Positions 1 to 6,254 of a DNA stretch of 35,157 bases are shown here, one piece after another. The notes below the pieces were generated by a model, which saw only the letters and a list, made by a program, of their open reading frames with translations, did no database searches and was not told where the DNA came from. The DNA comes from Oscillospiraceae bacterium. GTDB lineage: Bacteria > Bacillota > Clostridia > Oscillospirales > JAAYXM01. Position numbers and translations under genes: made by a program. The DNA lies in the NCBI GenBank assembly GCA_015068085.1, contig SVLF01000027.1, forward strand, positions 1 through 35,157. The letters are read 5' to 3'. The first letter of the stretch is position 1. Every line of letters starts with the position of its first letter.

Positions 1-25
1 CAAAATTTAAGGAGGGTATGAGAAA

Positions 26-457
26 ATGAATATTTATCAGATTTCTGTTTTTCTTGAAAACCGCGCAGGTCAGCTTGCAGAGGTTACAGGCCTTCTTGCT
101 GAGAACGGCATCAATCTCCGCGCAATATCCATTGCAGAAACAACCGATTACGGTGTTCTCCGTATGATTGTTGACGATGCAGAGCGCGCATCATCAATTC
201 TTCTTGCACAAGGAAATATCCTTACAATGACACCTGTGTGCGTTGTTGCGGTGCCTGACCGTCCGGCAGGGCTTTCCGAGGTTCTCGCCGTTATTTCCGA
301 CGCAGGAATTGATATTGAGTATATGTATTCAATCCTCAGCCACGGCGACGAAAAGGCATATATGGTTTTCCGTGCAAGCGATGAGGAAAAGCTTGTTGAA
401 ACCTTTAAAGCAAAGGGAATAGCAATCGCCGCAAAAGCCGATCTCGGCTTAAAGTAA
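26..457 (+). CDS. Tandem ACT-domain protein (putative amino-acid-binding regulator)
   Basis: This is a 143-residue protein made of two ACT domains, at about residues 1-70 and 71-143. Each begins with a beta strand followed by a glycine-containing turn typical of ACT domains (ENRAGQLAEVTGLLAENGIN near the start, PDRPAGLSEVLAVISDAGID in the second half). Stand-alone tandem ACT proteins of this size bind amino acids as dimers and are common in Clostridia, often beside phenylacetate-CoA ligase or branched-chain amino acid genes. The gene upstream lies outside the window, so that context cannot be checked. An AAGGAGGG ribosome site at 9-16 fits the ATG at 26. No catalytic domain is present, so a regulatory or ligand-sensing role is inferred. 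The family is clear but the ligand is unknown. Confidence 0.9.
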   Translation: MNIYQISVFLENRAGQLAEVTGLLAENGINLRAISIAETTDYGVLRMIVDDAERASSILLAQGNILTMTPVCVVAVPDRPAGLSEVLAVISDAGIDIEYMYSILSHGDEKAYMVFRASDEEKLVETFKAKGIAIAAKADLGLK

Positions 458-474
458 ATTAAAACCAAAAGGAT

Positions 475-512
475 GGGATTGTAGCGAAATGCATTTTGCT
501 ACAATCCCTTTG
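475..512 (+). terminator. Hairpin after the ACT gene, probable terminator
   Basis: A perfect 11-bp stem, GGGATTGTAGC (475-485) with GCTACAATCCC (498-508), encloses a 12-nt loop. Only a short TT follows before a G run, so termination may be weak. It lies 17 bp after the ACT stop codon. Confidence 0.55.
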
Positions 513-541
513 GGGCTTTAGAAAAATAGTGCAGAATGAGC

Positions 542-587
542 AAATCGGACCCGAAGTAGTACATAAGTACGTCGAGAGGTCCGATTT
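542..587. repeat. Palindromic hairpin in intergenic region
   Basis: AAATCGGACC (542-551) pairs with GGTCCGATTT (578-587). Inside the loop, GTAC (near 559-562) pairs with GTAC (near 567-570). There is no T-tract, so this looks like a structured palindromic repeat of the REP type rather than a terminator. Whether it is repeated elsewhere in the genome cannot be seen here. Confidence 0.4.
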
Positions 588-594
588 GATTATA

Positions 595-715
595 GCATAA
601 AGTGTAATTTAATCCTTAAATTCGGCTTCTGCCGAATTTTCAATTTACTTCAAACTTCAAACCATATACTTTTTTTGATGTTATCTGCAAAAAATATCAC
701 TTCCACACTTTATGC
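595..715. repeat. 121-bp segment bounded by 11-bp inverted repeats
   Basis: GCATAAAGTGT (595-605) is the exact reverse complement of ACACTTTATGC (705-715). The segment encodes nothing evident. It contains a second hairpin, AAATTCGGC (618-626) with GCCGAATTT (631-639). No flanking target duplication longer than 2-3 bp is visible. It could be a MITE-like remnant or a structured RNA. The stretch from 458 to 861 otherwise holds only hairpins. Confidence 0.35.
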
Positions 716-720
716 GGTCT

Positions 721-747
721 GGGCTGTTTTGCTACAGCCCCTTTTTT
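721..747 (+). terminator. Rho-independent terminator upstream of the FAD oxidoreductase
   Basis: GGGCTGT (721-727) and ACAGCCC (734-740) form a 7-bp stem with a 6-nt loop, followed by CTTTTTT. It sits about 110 bp before the next gene and would separate that gene from upstream transcription. Confidence 0.65.
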
Positions 748-861
748 GCTCTTTTCAGCAGTTTAGGATAACGTAAAAAGCGGAAAGTCATTTCACCAAG
801 CTGCTGAATACCTGCAGCCAAACCGCAAATACTAACCGTATTATGTTTCGGAGGAAGTATG

Positions 862-2169
862 ATGGAGTCTGTTTGGAAAAAGGAAGCCCGGCACATCTCG
901 TTTGACGCTTTGAAAGGGAACAAAACCACCGACGTTTTAATCGTCGGTGGGGGGATTGCGGGCATTTTGTGCGCGTATAAATTAAAAAATGCAGGTGTGG
1001 ACTGCATTCTTGCGGAAGCCGGAAATATTTGCGGCGGCGTCACACAAAACACAACAGCGAAAATTACGCTCGGTCACGGCTTGATTTATGACAAGCTGAT
1101 AAAACGCTTTGGTGAAGAAAAGGCGCGGCTTTATCTGGAAGCTCAGACTCGTGCAGGTAAAGAATACGCCGACCTTTGCCGCAATATCGACTGTAACTTT
1201 GAAATAAAGGATTCTTATGTGTATTCTCTTGATAACCGCAGAAAGCTTGAGCGGGAAATTGAAGCTTTGCATCGCCTCGGCGCGGAAGCCGAATTTTCAG
1301 ATGCCGACGAGCTGCCCTTTAAAGTTGCGGGGGCAGTGCGTATGCGGCGGCAGGCGCAGTTTCACCCCTTGAAATTTTTGTATACACTTGCAAAAGACTT
1401 GCCTATACACGAAAACACCAAGGTAATAGAGTTCTTGCCAAACAAGGTTGTAACCAACCGCGGAAGCATAAGCTTCAGAAAGCTTCTCATCGCAACTCAT
1501 TTTCCGATATTCAATAAACACGGCTCGTATTTCATAAAGCTCTATCAGCACCGGTCATACGTTCTCGCGCTCCGCGGTGCACAGAGTATAAACGGAATGT
1601 ACGTGGATGAATCGGAAACCGGTCTTTCATTCCGTTCCTTCGGTGATCTACTTCTTCTCGGCGGCGGAGGACACCGCACCGGAAAACAGGGCGGTTGCTG
1701 GCAAGAGCTTGAAGCTTTTGCCGCAAAAGCTTACCCGAATTCAGAAATTGTTTCCAGATGGGCAACTCAAGATTGTATGACGCTGGACGGCGTTCCGTAT
1801 ATAGGCAGGTATTCCGCATCTACGCCTGACGTATACGTAGCAACCGGCTTTAATAAATGGGGAATGACAAATGCAATGGTCGCTACGGATATCCTCTGCG
1901 ACCTCGTTATGGAAAAACAAAACCCGTATGCCGAAGTTTTTTCACCGTCACGCAGCATCCTGCACCCTCAGCTTGCTATCAACGCGTTTGAATCAACCGT
2001 AGGGCTTCTAACCCCTACCGCTCCGCGTTGTCCGCATCTTGGATGCGCACTTAAGTATAACCGTGCCGAGCATACGTGGGATTGCCCGTGCCACGGCTCG
2101 CGTTTTAGCGAAAATGGCGAGGTTATTGATAACCCCGCCACTGATGACAATGAAAGTATTGGAAAGTGA
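862..2169 (+). CDS. FAD-dependent oxidoreductase with C-terminal Rieske [2Fe-2S] domain (YhfW-like)
   Basis: This 435-residue protein has an N-terminal Rossmann FAD-binding motif VLIVGGGIAGILCAYKLKNAG (GxGxxG form, about residues 26-46) and a DAO/glycine-oxidase-like body. At the C-terminus is a Rieske domain with ligands C390-x-H392 and C408-x-x-H411, plus C395 and C410 in the positions of the Rieske disulfide. The domain order matches Bacillus YhfW-type proteins, whose substrate is not established. It is probably cytoplasmic, since no signal peptide is seen. Two ATG codons are adjacent (859 and 862). GGAGG at 850-854 lies 7 nt from the second and only 4 nt from the first, so 862 is preferred. 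The gene converges with the AraC gene at 2183, with a 13-bp gap and no obvious terminator. The function beyond a redox role is unknown. Confidence 0.9.
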   Translation: MESVWKKEARHISFDALKGNKTTDVLIVGGGIAGILCAYKLKNAGVDCILAEAGNICGGVTQNTTAKITLGHGLIYDKLIKRFGEEKARLYLEAQTRAGKEYADLCRNIDCNFEIKDSYVYSLDNRRKLEREIEALHRLGAEAEFSDADELPFKVAGAVRMRRQAQFHPLKFLYTLAKDLPIHENTKVIEFLPNKVVTNRGSISFRKLLIATHFPIFNKHGSYFIKLYQHRSYVLALRGAQSINGMYVDESETGLSFRSFGDLLLLGGGGHRTGKQGGCWQELEAFAAKAYPNSEIVSRWATQDCMTLDGVPYIGRYSASTPDVYVATGFNKWGMTNAMVATDILCDLVMEKQNPYAEVFSPSRSILHPQLAINAFESTVGLLTPTAPRCPHLGCALKYNRAEHTWDCPCHGSRFSENGEVIDNPATDDNESIGK

Positions 2170-2182
2170 AAAACGCCTTATT

Positions 2183-3199
2183 TTAATAATGCAGTAAAGA
2201 TATCTGATGAGCTTCGAACATCGGCTCGGTATATAGTGGCGCCCATGTCATACTCTTCACGCTTGCACGGAAAATATCGTCTCCGACTTCGCGCTGCCAT
2301 TTGCCTATCTTCTTGCGAAGCGAAAGGGGAGAAACACCGTAAATCTCTCTGCAGACCTGTGCAAGGTGCGAACTGTCAAAAAATCCGCACTCTGCGGCGA
2401 TTTCCGCAATGCTCTTGTCTGTTATTCTCAAAAGCGTATACGCATTCTGCATGCGTAGAGATGTTATGTAGCTGTGGCAAGTCTGCCCGATTGTTGAGTT
2501 GAATGCAGACGTAAAAGTCCTTCGTGACATCATTGCAACGCTGCTCAGCTCGTCAATCGTCATTTTCTTTGAGGTGTTGGTGAGAAGATACGCCATTGCC
2601 TCGTCAATGCACTCCATCCTCGTGCGTATCTGCGCAAGCTCAATTTTGTTTACAGACGTATCAACGCTCTTTACAAATATTTCAAGAAGCCGCACAATGT
2701 CGTTGAGTATTTTGTTAATGTGCATCGCCATGTGGTTCTGATATTCTGCTAAAATGTCCGAGCAGATAAGATCTGCAAGCTGCTTGTCGCGTCCTGTAAT
2801 CGTAGTGTGCGGGGCAAGGTAAAAAGAATCAAAAGACGCATCCTCAAAGGTATGTCCTAAAAACGGGACATTGTTGCTCTCAAGAAAGTTCTTTTTTATC
2901 GAAATCTGATAAACTATCGCCTCTTCAAGGTTAGTTTCAGAGGTGTCTATTCTGTGTATCATATACGGGAAGATAACTGCGGCACTTCCGGCTTTTTGCG
3001 GATAGGTAACGCCGTTTATCGTGTGGAGCCAGCTACCTGAAACAGTGTACCATATCTGCAGATAATCGTGCCAGTGAGGGCTGTTTATTTTGTTTTGCTC
3101 AACTATCTGCACGGTAAACGGCAATATGTTAAACATACGATTGTTACTGCTCAGCGCCGGAACGCAAACATCAAACGCATCAAAAATAACCTTATTCAA
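2183..3199 (-). CDS. AraC-family transcriptional regulator, cassette 1 (TTG start)
   Basis: This is a 338-residue regulator. It has an N-terminal cupin-type sensor domain with HWHDYLQIWYTVSG and a C-terminal pair of helix-turn-helix motifs (about residues 225-315, containing SIAEIAAECGFFDSSHLAQV). It is closely paralogous to the regulator at 24209-25222, down to shared strings such as HWHDYLQIWYTVSG, HTINGV and VIFPYM. Translation most likely begins at the TTG at 3199, because AAAGGAGG (3215-3208) lies 8 nt upstream. The in-frame ATG at 3250 has no such site, and its extra 17 residues are absent from the paralogue. The gene is divergent from the secreted protein and lyase at 4216 and 6255, which are its likely targets. 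Sensing of a sugar or oligosaccharide is inferred from the family. Confidence 0.92.
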   Translation of the reverse strand: MNKVIFDAFDVCVPALSSNNRMFNILPFTVQIVEQNKINSPHWHDYLQIWYTVSGSWLHTINGVTYPQKAGSAAVIFPYMIHRIDTSETNLEEAIVYQISIKKNFLESNNVPFLGHTFEDASFDSFYLAPHTTITGRDKQLADLICSDILAEYQNHMAMHINKILNDIVRLLEIFVKSVDTSVNKIELAQIRTRMECIDEAMAYLLTNTSKKMTIDELSSVAMMSRRTFTSAFNSTIGQTCHSYITSLRMQNAYTLLRITDKSIAEIAAECGFFDSSHLAQVCREIYGVSPLSLRKKIGKWQREVGDDIFRASVKSMTWAPLYTEPMFEAHQISLLHY

Positions 3200-3238
3200 G
3201 CAACATACCTCCTTTCGGGAATTCATCCATCTACATAT

Positions 3239-3267
3239 ATAATACAACATTTTGTCTTGTTTTGCAA
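3239..3267 (-). promoter_or_regulatory. Sigma-A promoter of the cassette 1 AraC gene
   Basis: On the minus strand, -35 TTGCAA (3267-3262) and -10 TATTAT (3244-3239) are separated by 17 bp. The sequence AAAATGTTG runs straight into the -10 box. The same arrangement is found upstream of the paralogous regulator at 25256-25284. Confidence 0.7.
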
Positions 3268-3324
3268 GAATTTTCTCTTGGAAAAAAGGGCGATAAAATC
3301 CCGCGGAGTTTGCCCGTTTTTCCT
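3257..3324. repeat. 68-bp direct repeat, left copy
   Basis: It is 66/68 identical to 4070-4137 (differences at 3270 and 3306), offset by 813 bp. It contains a 12-bp hairpin with one mismatch, GGAAAAAAGGGC (3280-3291) with GCCCGTTTTTCC (3312-3323). Its left end includes the -35 box of the AraC promoter. The two copies bracket the toxin-antitoxin module. Confidence 0.92.
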
Positions 3325-3424
3325 TTTTCGGAATGTTCGCAGAAAAAAATGCAATTTGAATAAGACACAGCCCTCTGATTTGTTTGAATTGTTGACTTTA
3401 AGAGAAATTTTTTGAACGCTTGTA

Positions 3425-3453
3425 TTGACAATGCACATATTTTGTGGTATGAT
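3425..3453 (+). promoter_or_regulatory. Promoter of the toxin-antitoxin operon
   Basis: A consensus -35 TTGACA (3425-3430), a 17-bp spacer and -10 TATGAT (3448-3453) lie 30 bp before the antitoxin start. The palindrome GTATATAC (3454-3461) just after the -10 is a possible site for antitoxin autorepression. That role is inferred. Confidence 0.85.
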
Positions 3454-3482
3454 GTATATACTAAAGTAGGAGGTAATGAATT

Positions 3483-3758
3483 ATGGCAACTGCAAATATG
3501 AGTATTCGTATGGATACAGAGCTGAAAAAACAGGCTGAAGCGATGCTTGCGGATATGGGGCTTAATATGACAACCGCTATGAATATGTTTTTAAGGCAGG
3601 TTGTGCGGCAGGGGAAAATTCCGTTTGAAATAGCGACGGATATTCCGAATGCAGAGACGCTGGCTGCAATTAAGGAAATGGACGATATGATAAGCGGTAG
3701 AATACCGGCTAAGCGATATTCAAGCACAAAAGAACTTTTTGAGGAATTGGAATCATGA
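3483..3758 (+). CDS. Type II antitoxin, RelB/DinJ family
   Basis: This 91-residue protein has an N-terminal ribbon-helix-helix region (MSIRMDTELKKQAEAMLADM, about residues 6-25, then GLNMTTAMNMFLRQVV). The stretch GKIPFEI and an acidic C-terminal tail expected to wrap the toxin follow, as in RelB/DinJ antitoxins. AGGAGG at 3469-3474 lies 8 nt before the ATG. The gene overlaps the toxin by 4 nt (ATGA at 3755-3758), the usual coupling for such pairs. The protein should neutralise the downstream RNase and repress its own promoter. The module lies between 68-bp direct repeats inside the divergent promoter region of cassette 1. Confidence 0.93.
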   Translation: MATANMSIRMDTELKKQAEAMLADMGLNMTTAMNMFLRQVVRQGKIPFEIATDIPNAETLAAIKEMDDMISGRIPAKRYSSTKELFEELES

Positions 3759-4030
3759 AGTATCAGATAGAGCTGTCATCTCGCTTTAAAAAGGACTATA
3801 AGCTTGCGAAAAAACGCGGGTATAATATGAGTTTATTAAAAGAAGTTGTTGATATTTTGGCAAATGGAGAGCAGCTTCCGGAAAAGTATCTTGATCATCC
3901 GCTTTCCGGAGACTATAAGGGGTCAAGAGAATGTCATATCGAACCGGATTGGCTTTTGATTTATAGAATTGAGCGGGATTTGCTTGTGTTAGGTTTAACT
4001 CGTACCGGAACCCATAGCGACTTGTTTTAA
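3755..4030 (+). CDS. Type II toxin, YafQ-type RelE/ParE-superfamily mRNA interferase
   Basis: This 91-residue protein matches the length and signature of YafQ toxins. The expected active-site set can be placed: H48 in DHPL, H61, D65 and W66 in HIEPDWLLIY, and H87 and F91 in THSDLF at the C-terminus. The family cleaves mRNA on translating ribosomes. No residue of the known set is missing, so the toxin appears intact. It is translationally coupled to the antitoxin and followed 4 bp later by a strong terminator. The same RelE fold also includes ParE and HigB toxins, but the HxEPDW and THSDLF motifs favour YafQ. Confidence 0.93.
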   Translation: MKYQIELSSRFKKDYKLAKKRGYNMSLLKEVVDILANGEQLPEKYLDHPLSGDYKGSRECHIEPDWLLIYRIERDLLVLGLTRTGTHSDLF

Positions 4031-4034
4031 CCAG

Positions 4035-4071
4035 CACCGATGCAGAAGTTTTTCTGTGTCGGTGTTTTTTT
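4035..4071 (+). terminator. Rho-independent terminator of the toxin-antitoxin operon
   Basis: CACCGATGCAG (4035-4045) pairs over 11 bp (two G-T pairs) with CTGTGTCGGTG (4054-4064) and is followed by seven T residues. The T-tract runs straight into the right 68-bp repeat. Confidence 0.9.
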
Positions 4072-4137
4072 GTTTTGCAAGAGTTTTCTCTTGGAAAAAA
4101 GGGCGATAAAATCCCGCGAAGTTTGCCCGTTTTTCCT
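4070..4137. repeat. 68-bp direct repeat, right copy
   Basis: This is the partner of 3257-3324 (66/68 identical). It carries the same hairpin (4093-4104 with 4125-4136). Unlike the left copy, it has no -10 box for a leftward promoter at its edge, because toxin terminator sequence replaces it. Collapsing the two copies to one would restore a promoter region of the same length as in cassette 2. Confidence 0.92.
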
Positions 4138-4147
4138 ATTTTATACA

Positions 4148-4177
4148 TTGCGTTTTTGTCCTTCAAAATGTTACAAT
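4148..4177 (+). promoter_or_regulatory. Promoter of the cassette 1 secreted protein gene
   Basis: -35 TTGCGT (4148-4153), an 18-bp spacer and -10 TACAAT (4172-4177) with an upstream TG give an extended -10. AAAATGTT (4165-4172) overlaps the -10. The leader after it (TTAATTACAAT-like stretch, then TTGGAGG) resembles the leader of the paralogous gene at 25415. Confidence 0.6.
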
Positions 4178-4215
4178 ATAATTACAATAAATTAAACTTG
4201 GAGGTTTATGTAATT

Positions 4216-6180
4216 ATGAAAAAAATTCTATCAATCTTAATCGCGATTTCCCTAATTATTTCAATGCTTCCTGTGGCATTTGCAGATGGGGAGACGGGAA
4301 GAGAGCCCGAAGAGACGACATATAAGTTTATAAGTGATGACGCAACTGTTGCGGGTTTGATTAGTAAGACAAACACGAGTCCTTATACAGTTTCGGTAGA
4401 AACTGCTGATGGTTCTACGTATTATTTGAACAGTACATATATGGAGTATAGTACTGCACGTAAGTGGAAATTTTTTGATGTATCAGACGACCTTCTTAAA
4501 ACGAGTACTGATACTGATCAGAATAACAACCAGCAGTTCCGCATTCACTCGGGTGGATATCTTCAAATGAATAACAAGGCGGCAACTTCTCTGGAATTTG
4601 CTTTTTCTCTTCAGGCTCCCGAGGTAGCGGGGTTTTATATTCCGGCAATAAAGGGGTATCAAGGTGCAAAAGTAACAACAAATCCTTATAAAGTATCTAT
4701 AACACCTGACGTATACGATGCTCCTTTTGATAAGAGTGTTTATGAGAAGGAAATTCAGACGAAGTACACTACTCCCTCTTGGGGGGAGTTTACTCAGACA
4801 GCTACGAATGCAGTTTATACAGCAAATACTGATAAAATAGTTGTAGCTTTACATACAGATAACACGAAGTCGCATAAGTTATATAGTATCACCCTCAACC
4901 CCATCATCAACCCAGTTATGACAACAACAAGCGATGTCGGAACTACACTTTCTTTTGACACAATAAAAGAATCACAGACGCTTGCGCTCGCTACAAAGGT
5001 TACAGGTAAGGACTCCGGCGGTGCTGATGTCACCATGCCCGTATCCAATAACTTCATTACATACAAATCATCAAAACCGGAAGTCGCAACTGTAGCAGAT
5101 GACGGAACAATCACCGCAGTTGGTAACGGAACTGCAACGATTTACGCAGTAACCTCGGATGAGAAATATTCATCAATAGACAGCGGTATCACCGTCAACG
5201 TCACTGCACTGGATGTTGTAGAACCGGAAGATGCACCGACAAGCGTAAACTATGGTGTATTTGTAAGTGATGTTACGTGTGCATCTGCAGTAACGGCAAA
5301 CGGAACTAAACTCAGCGAAGCAACAGGCAATATTGTAACCGGAACTCTTAATCCGGGTGCAACGCTTACAGCAACAGCAGAGGATAACGTTCCCGGTTAC
5401 AAATTCCGTTACTGGGTACTTGGTAGCGCTGCAACAGGCAGATACTACAGCTCGGATAACACCGTAACCGTAAACCCGTATGCAAATATCGCACTTACCG
5501 CAATTTATACTGCAGTTGAGGAAGAAACAGAGTATCTCGACTTCTTCAACTGGAACGGAGATTATGTTGACAGCAAGGCAATCGCAGACGGAAAGGTAAC
5601 TGAACTCCCGACAGCAACGCTTACCGGGTATGAGTTTGCACACTGGCTTCTTGAGGACAACGTAACCGAGATTACAAGCGAAAATTACAAAACTACTGCA
5701 ATTCCGGATGGTGTTTCAAAAGCAATGGCACAGTATACTGCATTGATCGGTTATGACAGCTCCAATAAGCCGACCGGAACATCAGCGAATGGCTGGACGC
5801 GTAACGGCAAGCTTGTTACTTACAGCGCAACCTACGAGTTTTTCAAATGGCTTAACGAAGTCGGCGAAATCAAAGCATATGACGTGAAAGTTGAAGATCA
5901 AATCCCGCTTGTTGTGCTTGAGGAGAGTAACGGCGTATATATGATTGAGTATGACGAGGGTGAGTATGACATAGTAGAAGCCGGCATCCTGTTCGGGAGC
6001 GATGCAGCTGTTGATGTAGAGAGCGCATATTCAAAGGCAACTGTTAAAAGGCTTCTCCCGCACGGTCAGTTTACAGCAGCTCCGATTGCGAACGCAACGG
6101 CAGGCTTGCAGAGCAGCGCCCGCGGATATGTAATGTACAGAGATACGGAAGAGAATATAAAGGTTGTATATTCAAATTAA
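4216..6180 (+). CDS. Secreted BIG2/InlB-repeat protein of cassette 1
   Basis: This 654-residue exported protein has a signal peptide (MKKILSILIAISLIISMLPVAFA, cleavage expected near residue 23). A divergent beta-sandwich region follows at about 30-225, then a BIG2 Ig-like domain at about 230-335 (VTYKSS-type core ITYKSSKPEVATVADDGTIT). Two InlB/Listeria-Bacteroides-type repeats cover about 350-515, with the sequences GYKFRYWVL and GYEFAHWLL. The C-terminal domain (566-654) is shared with the protein at 25415. No SLH, LPXTG or dockerin motif is seen, so its attachment to the cell is unexplained. The start at 4216 is chosen because GGAGG (4200-4204) precedes it and a signal peptide begins exactly there; the longer frame from 4075 runs through the repeat. 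It is probably cotranscribed with the lyase at 6255. The role may be glycan binding or scaffolding, which is inferred. Confidence 0.85.
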   Translation: MKKILSILIAISLIISMLPVAFADGETGREPEETTYKFISDDATVAGLISKTNTSPYTVSVETADGSTYYLNSTYMEYSTARKWKFFDVSDDLLKTSTDTDQNNNQQFRIHSGGYLQMNNKAATSLEFAFSLQAPEVAGFYIPAIKGYQGAKVTTNPYKVSITPDVYDAPFDKSVYEKEIQTKYTTPSWGEFTQTATNAVYTANTDKIVVALHTDNTKSHKLYSITLNPIINPVMTTTSDVGTTLSFDTIKESQTLALATKVTGKDSGGADVTMPVSNNFITYKSSKPEVATVADDGTITAVGNGTATIYAVTSDEKYSSIDSGITVNVTALDVVEPEDAPTSVNYGVFVSDVTCASAVTANGTKLSEATGNIVTGTLNPGATLTATAEDNVPGYKFRYWVLGSAATGRYYSSDNTVTVNPYANIALTAIYTAVEEETEYLDFFNWNGDYVDSKAIADGKVTELPTATLTGYEFAHWLLEDNVTEITSENYKTTAIPDGVSKAMAQYTALIGYDSSNKPTGTSANGWTRNGKLVTYSATYEFFKWLNEVGEIKAYDVKVEDQIPLVVLEESNGVYMIEYDEGEYDIVEAGILFGSDAAVDVESAYSKATVKRLLPHGQFTAAPIANATAGLQSSARGYVMYRDTEENIKVVYSN

Positions 6181-6197
6181 TATCCAAAACATACCTG

Positions 6198-6223
6198 TAG
6201 CGGAGAGCTAACCCTCTCCGCTA
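6198..6223 (+). promoter_or_regulatory. Intercistronic hairpin without T-tract
   Basis: TAGCGGAGAG (6198-6207) and CTCTCCGCTA (6214-6223) form a perfect 10-bp stem with a 6-nt loop between the secreted protein and lyase genes. No T-run follows. An mRNA-stabilising or processing role is more likely than termination. Confidence 0.55.
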
Positions 6224-6254
6224 TAATAAAAGAGAAGTGTGAAAGGAGCTTTTT

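Noticed and set aside
3223-3438. Short minus-strand frames across the left 68-bp repeat, with look-alikes across the right repeat (3786-4166)
   Set aside because: The shared translated string is just the repeat itself; no ribosome site or conserved start, and the frames overlap promoters.
4208-4213. ATG-TAA start-stop just before the secreted protein start, as a possible translational control element
   Set aside because: It is only 3 nt from GGAGG, too close for initiation, and the equivalent position in cassette 2 has no start-stop.
4075-4215. Longer N-terminus for the secreted protein of cassette 1
   Set aside because: It would translate the right 68-bp repeat and place a signal peptide 47 residues inside the protein; GGAGG and the signal peptide both point to 4216.
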